This document shows, in pieces, positions 1 to 7,368 of a DNA stretch of 21,897 bases (the stretch's first letter is position 1; each line of letters opens with the position of its first letter). The notes beneath the pieces are model-generated. The model made no database searches. It saw only the letters and a program-made list of their open reading frames with translations, and was not told where the DNA came from. Made by a program: the position numbers and the translations under genes. Origin of the DNA: Bacilli bacterium (GTDB lineage: Bacteria > Bacillota_I > Bacilli_A > RFN20 > CAG-288); NCBI GenBank assembly GCA_900763245.1, contig CAAFJQ010000155.1:1-21897 (forward strand), in the 5' to 3' direction.

Positions 1-279
1 CCCTGTATGAGGTCTCATGGGATAAGGCAATGCTCTTTCCTCGTCTACCCTTGTGATTTACGCCATGGAGTTACGTTTGTCTTTTGGGCTTTGTTGCTTC
101 TTGCCAACTTACCCGTCCAAAGCGCCTTGGTATCACATTTCTGTTCGTAGGGCTACGATTTCGCTATCACTTCTTTTCACGCTCCGTCACCGGTTCACGC
201 TTTGTGAGTCGCTATCTAGTTCGTCGACAACTACGCCTATTGGGACTTTCACCCTAGAGCAATGGCATGCCCATCATAC
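1..279 (-). mobile_element. Group II intron, 5' part (domain I), cut by window edge
   Basis: Read on the minus strand, the sequence starts GTATGATGGGCATGCC and soon carries GGGTGAAAGTCCC (plus 242-253), then GTGATACCAAGGC and CCATGGCGTAAATCAC. This order matches, from memory, the conserved domain I start of bacterial group II introns, which usually begin GTGYG. The intron runs off the left edge, so the reverse transcriptase/maturase gene and domains V-VI, if present, lie outside the window. The third base is A instead of the usual G, which may point to a weakened 5' splice site or a boundary placed a base or two off. A terminator hairpin lies directly upstream of the intron, as is known for class C introns. 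No complete protein gene is visible here. Confidence 0.75.
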
Positions 280-283
280 AATG

Positions 284-310
284 AAAAGAGGGGTTGCCGC
301 CCTCTTTTTT
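284..310. terminator. Hairpin terminator beside the intron 5' end
   Basis: The 9-bp stem AAAAGAGGG (284-292) pairs with CCCTCTTTT (300-308) around a 7-nt loop, with a T-run on the plus strand and a shorter one on the minus strand. On the minus strand the hairpin ends about 5 nt before the intron, so it may have been the intron's insertion target. Confidence 0.6.
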
Positions 311-381
311 CATGATTTTACAAATGGTGTCAATATAAAAATCATTCCATGATTCATAATATTTCAGTAAGCCAGCGCATT

Positions 382-607
382 CAGTTTTATAGATTTGATG
401 TGTTTTGCTTTATATTTTTGTGATACGAGCATTTCAAAAATTCAATTTTAAGCGTAAATTTTGAACTTTTTATAAAAAAACATTCCTTTTCTTAATTTCC
501 GTAATTTTCTCACTCTTGGTATTTTACTATGTGAAAAGACCGGCATGAAGTTCCAATCTTTATATAGATATCATACAAGTTACTTCTTGATGGAATCCCG
601 ATTCTTG
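382..607 (-). repeat. Decayed copy of the gpmA 3'-downstream region
   Basis: This stretch is collinear with the region downstream of the intact gpmA (about 18906-19177), in the same orientation. By hand, about 148 ungapped columns are near 80% identical. The match holds one copy of a 23-bp unit (394-416) that is present three times on the right, the shared block TCCGTAATTTTCTC, a decayed version of the gpmA terminator (about 535-561), and the last codons of gpmA. Homology stops at about 607, inside the gene's 3' end. Confidence 0.85.
580..607 (-). pseudogene. Remnant of gpmA C-terminus
   Basis: On the minus strand these bases encode KNRDSIKK followed by TAA. The intact gpmA ends KNQDSIKK followed by TAA. 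The DNA differs at one position over about 28 bases. Upstream of this remnant the reading frame no longer resembles phosphoglycerate mutase, so only the last eight codons and the stop remain. It is the 3' tip of the larger duplicated block and has no function of its own. Confidence 0.8.
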
Positions 608-886
608 GAGAAAGAAAGAACACCTAGATGTTCTCGTTATCTAGCCTGACTCCTTCCTGATAATTGAGTCGGTTATATTCAAATATCGAATATGCTAGAA
701 CAAATAATACACTTGCCTAATCGATTTCAAGTTGCCTGATACTTGAAACAACTCACATTAAACCTTTCATAAAATTTATGACTATAGAAATTATGTCAAA
801 AAGTATTTCTTTCCTAAACAGAATAAGAGGCAATCCGGTTTTGGGCGACTCTATTTTCAAACATAAGTTGTACTCTTCACGTCTTT
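608..886. other. Gene-free stretch between gpmA remnant and small gene pair
   Basis: No convincing gene is visible. There is a short hairpin CTAGAT/ATCTAG near 625-646 and a 7-bp one, TTTCAAG/CTTGAAA, at 725-748, neither followed by a T-run. No terminator was found for the gene that ends at 887. Confidence 0.5.
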
Positions 887-1354
887 TCAGCAAAATCTCC
901 AATCAGGAAGATTTTTTTGCAGGATTTCGATAATAGCTGAATCTATTTTTTCGGTTTCGAAATAAATATATGAATCTCCATTGTCATTGACCACGGCTAC
1001 AACCCCATTCATTGAAACGGTCCCATGTAGGCGAAGGAACAAAGTGATATCTAAATCAATCGCAAAACGCATTAGTTCCTCAAGAGATTCCCTTCTTATT
1101 TGATGGTTATCTGTCAAAGAACAAATGTTTTCTACAAGGTCTTTGAGTTCTTTATTCGACAAAGATTTGTTATCTCCATATTCTTTTTCAATTGATATTG
1201 ATGAAGGCGAAAGAGACAAAATAATAGTTGTTAACGCTTCGATTGTCTCGTCATAACCCGAATGAAATGATCGGTTCTTCAGTAAGATAGTCAGACCGAC
1301 AATTGTTTTGTTGTTCTTTCGACTGAGTCTATACTCTTTAATTGTCCCTTTCAT
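887..1354 (-). CDS. Hypothetical protein, possible immunity partner
   Basis: A 155-residue protein that I do not recognise. It has no signal peptide or clear membrane segment, so it is probably cytoplasmic. The first third is basic and beta-rich-looking, the middle (about 60-105) looks helical, and the C-terminus has alternating hydrophobic strands around VVAVVNDNGDSYIYF and ends NLPDWRFC. Its ATG lies one base after the TAA of the small gene upstream, so the two are almost certainly co-transcribed and translationally coupled. A small toxin-like gene followed directly by an acidic cytoplasmic protein is the usual toxin-immunity layout, which is the only reason for that suggestion. The pair sits in a zone of element remnants, consistent with acquisition by transfer. 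Confidence 0.6.
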   Translation of the reverse strand: MKGTIKEYRLSRKNNKTIVGLTILLKNRSFHSGYDETIEALTTIILSLSPSSISIEKEYGDNKSLSNKELKDLVENICSLTDNHQIRRESLEELMRFAIDLDITLFLRLHGTVSMNGVVAVVNDNGDSYIYFETEKIDSAIIEILQKNLPDWRFC

Positions 1355-1355
1355 A

Positions 1356-1628
1356 TTAATCCCACTGCGCTCCTATTAATCCACCTATGAGCCAAGAAAG
1401 AGGGATATGCATTCTTCCTGTCAGTGCCATATGGAAGTGCAGGCCCAATGCAGGTTCCGTGTCAAGCCTGAAGTGTTTTCCTATTTTAATTAAAGTACCA
1501 CCATAATGAGGGTTTGTGGCACTGTTTGGTGACCATCTTGGATTGTCTCCGACGAATGAACGATGAGAATGTTTCTTTAAGAGTTTTGATACGTCATGAC
1601 TTCCCGGAAAAGATCTTTTTTCTTCCAT
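1356..1628 (-). CDS. Small protein resembling a stand-alone toxin domain
   Basis: A 90-residue protein. An ATG nine codons upstream (1655) overlaps the TATAAT box at 1654-1659, so it cannot be the start. The ATG at 1628 has AGAGGTG about six bases before it and is chosen. The core reads DNPRWSPNSATNPHYGG, then IKIGKHFRLD, then GLHFHM and RMHIPLSW. A compact basic domain rich in His, Asn and Trp with an HxH motif recalls the C-terminal toxin modules of polymorphic toxins (an Ntox50-like RNase fold is one option, from memory and unverified). It lacks the long N-terminal delivery part such modules normally carry, so it is an orphan module, a small toxin in its own right, or something unrelated. 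The next gene begins one base after its stop. Confidence 0.6.
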   Translation of the reverse strand: MEEKRSFPGSHDVSKLLKKHSHRSFVGDNPRWSPNSATNPHYGGTLIKIGKHFRLDTEPALGLHFHMALTGRMHIPLSWLIGGLIGAQWD

Positions 1629-1653
1629 ATGCAAGCACCTCTTTTGTGCATTC

Positions 1654-1682
1654 ATTATACTTCTAACCCAAGTGATGTTCTA
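1654..1682 (-). promoter_or_regulatory. Promoter of the small gene pair
   Basis: A perfect TATAAT -10 box lies at 1654-1659 on the minus strand, with only a weak -35 (TAGAAC-like) about 17 bases upstream. The predicted transcript would begin near 1647 and have a leader of about 20 bases carrying the ribosome site for the start at 1628. Confidence 0.5.
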
Positions 1683-1934
1683 TGTGATTTTGATTTGCTG
1701 AAATCTAGAGAGCAGATCAATATGCTTGAAATCGCTTTTAGAATAGAGGTTTAAAGCCTAGATTGATTAAAAAATTGCCAAATTTGAATTTTACAAAACA
1801 AGAACTTTGTCTTATCTTACAGTAACTTCGCTTTGTGATGCTATTATACGATGAGAATCTGCTGGCATATTGTAGATTAGCACGATAAATTATGAAAGTA
1901 TTTTCAAATTGGCTTATGAAAATGCCTTCTTTTT

Positions 1935-1997
1935 GTATCCGTTCCGTAATCCGTGTCCTAAAAGAATCTGGAAATCCGTATCCGTTCCGTAATCCGT
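1935..1997. repeat. 20-bp direct repeat, two copies
   Basis: GTATCCGTTCCGTAATCCGT occurs exactly at 1935-1954 and again at 1978-1997, a spacing of 43 bases. No gene can be supported around it. The surrounding stretch 1683-2096 otherwise holds nothing I recognise. The open frames on both strands have no ribosome site and no familiar motifs. Confidence 0.7.
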
Positions 1998-2096
1998 CAT
2001 TCCACAACATGCGTGTGTTTTGCCATGACTTTGCGTTGGCGAACAATATGGAAATCCCTTTTCCTATGGCATTCCCCATGCTATCATTTTGTCGAG

Positions 2097-2141
2097 AAAG
2101 AAAAAAGACAGATTCAAAGCCGTGACAAGCCATCTGTCTTT
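2097..2141 (-). terminator. Minus-strand terminator after transposase remnant
   Basis: The 10-bp perfect stem AAAGACAGAT (2104-2113) / ATCTGTCTTT (2132-2141) has an 18-nt loop. Read on the minus strand it runs into TTTTTTCTTT, the form of a Rho-independent terminator. It lies just downstream of the truncated transposase. Confidence 0.6.
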
Positions 2142-2157
2142 ACCCCCAACGAGGCAA

Positions 2158-2301
2158 CTAAATGATACTATATCCGCACTGCATCTTCAAGGATTTGACT
2201 GAAGGAAGCGGCATTTCCGATGTGAATTCTGCGATGGTACAGGCATTCTTGTTCCTGCTTAGAATCTCTATCTGCTCCTTGGTGAATCTTTTCTTGCTCA
2301 T
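2158..2301 (-). pseudogene. Truncated IS3-type transposase, N-terminal remnant
   Basis: The start MSKKRFTKEQIEILSRNKN, preceded by GGGGG, matches the N-terminal helix-turn-helix region of OrfA-like IS3-family transposases as I remember them. After that the frame breaks. A piece resembling the expected continuation (SFSQILEDA) appears in another frame, so a small internal deletion or frameshift has occurred, and the frame ends after 47 residues. Nothing of the catalytic DDE domain follows. An in-frame extension to 2349 exists, but it runs through the hairpin and has no ribosome site. Family assignment is from motif memory only. Confidence 0.55.
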
Positions 2302-2331
2302 ATCGGTCCCCCATTTCCGGACTGATGACAG

Positions 2332-2398
2332 AAAACCGCCATCCAGCAACTAAATTCTTATATTGTTACATAGTTAGTTCACTGGATGGCGGTTTTTT
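2332..2398. terminator. Long 15-bp hairpin with T-runs on both sides
   Basis: AAAACCGCCATCCAG (2332-2346) pairs perfectly with CTGGATGGCGGTTTT (2382-2396) around a 35-nt loop. It is followed by TTTTTT on the plus strand and by TTTTC on the minus strand. It could end the sugar operon, which finishes at 2746, on the minus strand. It could also be an insertion-sequence leader structure, since the transposase remnant starts 30 bases further on. The loop is long for a classical terminator. Confidence 0.5.
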
Positions 2399-2745
2399 GT
2401 TTACTGTTATCGTATCCTAATTACGGGGTATAGTTTAAGTTAGTCGGTATTATTTTTTTATTGTCTACGTAAAACTAAACGTTTCCTTTTTGATTTATCA
2501 CAGGTGCATATCCACATAATTCACAATAGGTTCTACCGTTTTGTCAACGCCCACAGAAGAATCCAACACAAGCCGATAATTCTTTCCGTCCCCCAACGCT
2601 TACCGGAAATATGTCAATAATATGCCCTCTGGCTTTATCGGAACGATGGATATTTTTCTTTTTCCTTTGTTTTGTAAAGAGATGGAATATTCCTCTTTGA
2701 TTTTCTTTTCTTTCTAGATTGAATTCTTTGTATAAGTCTATTATT
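2399..2745. other. Gene-free stretch downstream of the sugar operon
   Basis: A minus-strand frame can be read (for example HIIDIFPVSVGG near 2590-2630), but it overlaps the end of the ATPase gene, has no ribosome site and matches nothing I know. It may be a worn remnant of a mobile element. No terminator lies immediately after the ATPase stop. The nearest candidate is the hairpin at 2332-2398. Confidence 0.45.
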
Positions 2746-3894
2746 TTATGCAGCTTCTTCCTCTTTGTAGATGGACATTTCTGTTTCAGCATCAAAGAGA
2801 TGAACGTTCTCACTCAGACAGTTATAATAGATATCATCATTAGCAGCAAGATTGATTTTAAAAATTGTCTTACAAATGAAGTTAGCTTCACCTAAACGAT
2901 CATTTTCAAAGCCTTTAAGCTGAGTATAGATAAGTTTTTCGTTACCTAAATCTTCGACAAGATGGACACTTCCCTTGATAGAATGTTCTTTATCATCGCT
3001 GATACATGCATGTTCAGGTCTGATACCAAATAGAATCTTATGTTCACCGTCAAAATATGATTGATCAAACGAAGTGAAATCATTCTTGTTGAAGACTAAA
3101 TTATCTCCATTATCAAAATCAAATTTGATGTTTTCTCCTTCAATCTTTGCAACACATGGTAAGAAATTCATTTGAGGTGTACCGATAAAGCCAGCAACAA
3201 ACTTATTCTTAGGATGTTCATAGAGATGCACAGGTGAATCGATCTGTTGGATAACACCATCTTTTAAAACAACAATTCTAGTACCCATAGTCATAGCTTC
3301 AGTCTGATCATGTGTGACATAGATGAAAGTTGTCTTCAGTTTCTGATATAAAGAGGAGATAACAACTCGCATGGCTGTTCTAAGCTTAGCATCAAGGTTA
3401 GAAAGAGGTTCATCGAGTAAGAAGACTTTTGGATTTCTGACAATAGCTCTACCTAGGGCAACTCTTTGCATCTGACCACCGGATAATTCTTTTGGTTTTC
3501 TATCAAGATATTCTTCGATTTCAAGAAGCTTGGCTGCTTCATGAATCTTTTCATCAATGATGTTTTTCTTAACATGTCTCATCTTCAAGCCAAAAGCCAT
3601 GTTTTCATAGACTGTCATATGGGGATAAAGAGCGTAGTTTTGGAAAACCATAGCAATATCTCTATCTTTAGGCGGTAAAGTATTGACCAGCTTATCATCG
3701 ATATAGATTTCACCTGAAGTTATTTCTTCTAAACCAGCAATCATTCTTAAGGTTGTTGATTTTCCACAACCGGAAGGACCGACAAAAACAATAAATTCAT
3801 TGTCTTTGATATCCATAGTAAAGTCAGAAACAGCCTTAACCTTATTCTTTCCGTTATAGATCTTACATACATTTACTAATTTTACTTCAGCCAT
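2746..3894 (-). CDS. Sugar ABC transporter ATP-binding protein, MsmX/UgpC type
   Basis: A 382-residue ATPase that would power the two permeases encoded upstream in the same operon. Visible motifs: Walker A GPSGCGKST (39-47), Q-loop Q85, signature LSGGQ (137-141), Walker B VFLLDEP (157-163) and switch His195 in THDQTEA. The C-terminal third (about 235-375) fits the TOBE/OB-fold regulatory domain of the MalK-MsmX-UgpC group, and the length is normal. The start at 3894 is chosen because AAAGGAG lies 7 bases before it; an in-frame ATG two codons earlier has no room for a ribosome site. It begins two bases after the stop of the GH31 gene. In many Bacillota one MsmX serves several sugar importers from an unlinked locus; here it is the last gene of the operon it would serve. 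It could still energise other transporters. Confidence 0.95.
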   Translation of the reverse strand: MAEVKLVNVCKIYNGKNKVKAVSDFTMDIKDNEFIVFVGPSGCGKSTTLRMIAGLEEITSGEIYIDDKLVNTLPPKDRDIAMVFQNYALYPHMTVYENMAFGLKMRHVKKNIIDEKIHEAAKLLEIEEYLDRKPKELSGGQMQRVALGRAIVRNPKVFLLDEPLSNLDAKLRTAMRVVISSLYQKLKTTFIYVTHDQTEAMTMGTRIVVLKDGVIQQIDSPVHLYEHPKNKFVAGFIGTPQMNFLPCVAKIEGENIKFDFDNGDNLVFNKNDFTSFDQSYFDGEHKILFGIRPEHACISDDKEHSIKGSVHLVEDLGNEKLIYTQLKGFENDRLGEANFICKTIFKINLAANDDIYYNCLSENVHLFDAETEMSIYKEEEAA

Positions 3895-3896
3895 AA

Positions 3897-5396
3897 TCAT
3901 TCTCCTTTAATACGTTTAAAATGCGGAATTCTCTTCAAGTCTGCAACAATCTCGTATTCACCACCTTCATAGACCTTATTGTCATCACCAAACCATTTGC
4001 CTTTAGGAAGGATTACTTTTCTCTTTCCACCTTTAGTGATAATAGGTGCCAGTAGAAGGTCATCGCCTAAGAAGAACTGATCAGTAATAGGAAGATAAGA
4101 AGCATCATTTTCAACCTCAGCCATACTCCTGATAATACCTACTCCATCTTTTGCATCTTCCCAAAGTCTATCAATCAAAGGAACTAGTGTTTCATGGAAC
4201 TTGACGGATTCCAGGACGATTCTCTGATTATCAGTTGACAGGCATTTCCATGGTGCTAATGAGAATTGCATCATTGGGAAACATGCTGCAACTTGGCTAT
4301 ATCTGACAAATAGTTCTTCATCTATTTTAAAGCCATCACTATGGAAGGAAGGGACCATTCCACCACCGATCATATCAGGACAGATATATGGATACCCGAT
4401 AAGAGAGGCTACTATTGCGTTAGGAATTAGGGCGTTTATTCCATCATCCTGCCATGAATGGTTTTTGTCTCTAAGACGATGGACAGTATTGCTGTTGAAG
4501 CAATTGAGTCCGACTCTCAATTCAGTAAAATCATATTTTTCACCAAGTAGACACCATTCTCTTGCCTGCTCATATGGTTTACCGCTCTTGATATTAAGAT
4601 AGTATTCAGGATCAGCTCCATCCATCTTGAAGCCATCAACTTTGTATTCATCAATCAGTCTTTTGAATTCATTTTCTATCCAAGCGATACTATCTTCATT
4701 AGTAAGATCAAGTGCAGCACTGTATCCGTTCCACCAATGAGTGATCATTGTCTCATCATTTCTATCCTTACAAAGGAGCCCTTTGCTTTCCAAAAACCTG
4801 AAGACATCGCTATCTGGTGAGACAAAAGGGACTAACCAAAGCATGACTTTAAATCCTAAAGCATGAAGTTTATCAATCATCTCTTTTGGATGGGGAAATT
4901 TTTGGGCATCAAAATCATATACACCATAATCCTTACACCAGCAGTCATCAATCATGAATACTCCAGGTTTATAGCCGTGGGCGATTATATCTTCTGCATA
5001 AGAGATCACTTTCTCTTCAGTGCAGTTCCATTCCATTTCTATCCAAGTATTGAACTGAGGATTTTCGTAGAACAATTGTCGAGGGGCACGATTTTGTTTT
5101 CTAAAAAGTCTTTCTCTGATAGTCCTGATTGTAGAAATAAAATCTAAACCTGTTTCTTCAATGCTGATATCCTCATCTAGAGTAAGAGTACCTTTATCAA
5201 AGCAGAATGTGAATGGTCTATCACTGTAGATGATTGTTCCACAAGTAGAAAAGAGAAGTGAAGAAGCTTGGTTACATGAATGGAAAGTTCTTAAATCTCT
5301 AGAGAAAACACTATTCTTATCATAAGGCATGTTGACACCATCATTAAGACAGCCACCGATGAACAATTCATTATCTTTAAGTTTATATACTTTCAT
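3897..5396 (-). CDS. Glycoside hydrolase family 31 (alpha-glycosidase)
   Basis: A 499-residue retaining alpha-glycosidase without signal peptide, so cytoplasmic. The (beta/alpha)8 barrel covers about 100-420. FMIDDCW (147-153) is the family's substrate-binding strand. DGFKMDGAD (254-262) carries the probable nucleophile Asp259. SWQDDG (314-319) carries the probable acid/base, Asp317 or Asp318. The stretch IGYPYICPDMIGGG resembles, from memory, the MYORG/Tobi-type GH31 subgroup, for which alpha-galactosidase activity is known, rather than classical maltase-type enzymes. The specificity is therefore open. The start at 5396, one base after the GH3 stop, is preferred. A TTG at 5429 would force a 33-base overlap with GH3. 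The ribosome site is weak, which suggests translational coupling. It is shorter than most GH31 proteins, with a reduced N-terminal sandwich domain. Confidence 0.9.
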   Translation of the reverse strand: MKVYKLKDNELFIGGCLNDGVNMPYDKNSVFSRDLRTFHSCNQASSLLFSTCGTIIYSDRPFTFCFDKGTLTLDEDISIEETGLDFISTIRTIRERLFRKQNRAPRQLFYENPQFNTWIEMEWNCTEEKVISYAEDIIAHGYKPGVFMIDDCWCKDYGVYDFDAQKFPHPKEMIDKLHALGFKVMLWLVPFVSPDSDVFRFLESKGLLCKDRNDETMITHWWNGYSAALDLTNEDSIAWIENEFKRLIDEYKVDGFKMDGADPEYYLNIKSGKPYEQAREWCLLGEKYDFTELRVGLNCFNSNTVHRLRDKNHSWQDDGINALIPNAIVASLIGYPYICPDMIGGGMVPSFHSDGFKIDEELFVRYSQVAACFPMMQFSLAPWKCLSTDNQRIVLESVKFHETLVPLIDRLWEDAKDGVGIIRSMAEVENDASYLPITDQFFLGDDLLLAPIITKGGKRKVILPKGKWFGDDNKVYEGGEYEIVADLKRIPHFKRIKGE

Positions 5397-5397
5397 A

Positions 5398-7368
5398 TCA
5401 ATATTTAGAATACTGGTCACTGGAATCAAGATTGATAGTGACTTTAGCTCTCTCCTTAATATCTCTTACAGAAGAACCAATATAGATATCATAGACTCCG
5501 TTTTCTACATAATAAGAATGAAGTGCTTCCGAATAGAAAGCAAAGTCTCTATACGAAAGATGAAATCTGAATGTCTTCTTTTCAGAGGCACGAATCTCGT
5601 CTTTCTTATATGCTTTCAATTCTTTTATCGGTCTTGAAACAGTGCTGTTTCTTTCACCGACATAAATCTGAACAACCTCTTTTCCGTCAACAGAAGAAAC
5701 ATTCTTAACATCAACAGCAATATCAAATCCATCATTTGAATTTTCAACTGTGAAGTTAGAATATTCAAAGCAGGAGTAACTAAGGCCATAACCAAAGCAG
5801 TAATTCACTTCTTTTTGATAATAGTCATAGTATCTGTATCCGACAAAAACACCCTCTTCATATCTTTCGTATAAATAGTTGCCTGTATCTGTGCCTGTCG
5901 GTGTATCACTTAATGAAAGCGGGAAAGTCACTGACAGTCTACCAGCAAAGTTTTCTTTTCCGAGAAGAAGGAGCGCTAAAGCATCATTCACTTTCTCACC
6001 AGCAAAACCAGCATAGACAATAGCTTTTACTTTATCCTTGAAAGGAGATACATCAATAGCACTGCCTGCATAGATTACAACAATGATGTTGTCATTCACT
6101 TTAGCTAAAGAAGAAATAAGATCCAATTGAGCGGAGGGAAGAGAGATATTCTCTCTGTCTCTTTCTTCTGTTTCAATAAAGCTATCATTTCCGACTGCAA
6201 CAATGATAGCATCCTTATCTACTGCATTCATCAACACTGGCTTATAGCCAAAGATATTATAGAATCCATCTCTTGCCAAATAACCATTATCAAAAGAAAC
6301 TTGAGAAGAAGTATATTTTCTTAGACATTCAGGAAGAGTCTGAAGCGTCTCAGTGTTTACTAAAGATGAACCACCGCCTGCAATCGGAGTTTTGCACGCA
6401 TGCTGTCCAACAACATAGATATTATCAACATTGAGCGGTAAGATTCCGTCATTTTTCAAAAGAACAATTGAGTCAAGAGCAGCCTGTTTAGCTATTTCTA
6501 ATTTATCATCTCTTGAATAAATCACTTTTCTGATTTTCTTAGCTTCTCTATTCTTATTTGTAAGCTGTTCTAATCTTGAAACAGATTCATCAAGTTCTTT
6601 CATTGGAAGTTTTGATTCACTTTCTGCTTTTTCTAACTGTGGAACGAATTCTTGATTATCTGGCATTGAAAGATCAACACCGGCTTTTAAGGATTTGACT
6701 CTGTCTCTGACTGCTCCCCAGTCTGAGACAACAACACCGGAGAAAGAAAACTCATCTCTTAAAACGTCATTCAATAAATATTTGTTTTCAGAAGCGTAGA
6801 CACCGTTAATCGGATTATAAGAACACATAACAGTCCATGGTTTTGCCTGTATAGCGATTCTAAATGCTTCAAGATAGATCTCATGCATAGTTCTTTCATC
6901 TACTTCAGAGCTTTGGAAGAATCTATCTCTTTCTCTGTTATTGCAGGCGAAATGCTTTAAAGAAGTACCAATACCTCTTTCCTGTACACCATTGATATAC
7001 GCTCTTGCCAATGTTCCTGCAAGATAAGGATCTTCACTATAGTATTCAAAATTTCTTCCGCATAAAGGAGTTCTTTTGATATTGACACCAGGTCCTAAGA
7101 TAATATCAACTCCTTTTGCTATACAGTCATCAGCCAAAGCTTGACCGACCTTTCTGATCGTGTCTCCATTAAAAGAACAAGATAAAATCGAAGAAGTCGG
7201 ATACGAGACTGACTTATATGAATACTGTTTCTCATTGTCGCTATCATAAACATAACGAAGACCATGAGGTCCGTCTGATACACGAAGAGAATCAATAGAA
7301 GGTGAACATGCTTCACTTTCCCAGCAGTTCTTACCACAGATCACTTTGAATTTGTCTTGTAAGTTCAT
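5398..7368 (-). CDS. Glycoside hydrolase family 3 (beta-glucosidase-like)
   Basis: A 656-residue retaining exo-beta-glycosidase, cytoplasmic because no signal peptide is present. The N-terminal barrel (about 20-270) has the substrate-binding SLKHFACNN (136-144) and the nucleophile Asp216 in VVSDWGAV. The alpha/beta domain (about 290-500) contains ETEERDRENISLP (399-411), where Glu401 is the best acid/base candidate; the usual Gly after it is Glu here. A fibronectin-III-like domain fills about 530-640 and starts after the typical FGYGLSY. The PA14 insert found in many family members is absent, which explains the shorter length. Its ATG overlaps the TGA of the GH37-like gene (ATGA), so the two are translationally coupled. 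It probably removes beta-linked glucose or xylose from imported oligosaccharides. Confidence 0.93.
   Translation of the reverse strand: MNLQDKFKVICGKNCWESEACSPSIDSLRVSDGPHGLRYVYDSDNEKQYSYKSVSYPTSSILSCSFNGDTIRKVGQALADDCIAKGVDIILGPGVNIKRTPLCGRNFEYYSEDPYLAGTLARAYINGVQERGIGTSLKHFACNNRERDRFFQSSEVDERTMHEIYLEAFRIAIQAKPWTVMCSYNPINGVYASENKYLLNDVLRDEFSFSGVVVSDWGAVRDRVKSLKAGVDLSMPDNQEFVPQLEKAESESKLPMKELDESVSRLEQLTNKNREAKKIRKVIYSRDDKLEIAKQAALDSIVLLKNDGILPLNVDNIYVVGQHACKTPIAGGGSSLVNTETLQTLPECLRKYTSSQVSFDNGYLARDGFYNIFGYKPVLMNAVDKDAIIVAVGNDSFIETEERDRENISLPSAQLDLISSLAKVNDNIIVVIYAGSAIDVSPFKDKVKAIVYAGFAGEKVNDALALLLLGKENFAGRLSVTFPLSLSDTPTGTDTGNYLYERYEEGVFVGYRYYDYYQKEVNYCFGYGLSYSCFEYSNFTVENSNDGFDIAVDVKNVSSVDGKEVVQIYVGERNSTVSRPIKELKAYKKDEIRASEKKTFRFHLSYRDFAFYSEALHSYYVENGVYDIYIGSSVRDIKERAKVTINLDSSDQYSKY

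Noticed and set aside
53..352. 99-codon plus-strand open frame
   Set aside because: It lies antisense to the structured 5' region of the group II intron; its apparent conservation in other genomes would reflect the RNA, not a protein.
1738..2133. 131-codon minus-strand frame and an overlapping 77-codon plus-strand frame
   Set aside because: No ribosome site and no familiar motif; the minus frame starts inside a terminator hairpin and both cross the 20-bp direct repeat.
2544..2813. 89-codon minus-strand frame
   Set aside because: It begins inside the ATPase gene in another frame and has no ribosome site; kept only as possible debris.
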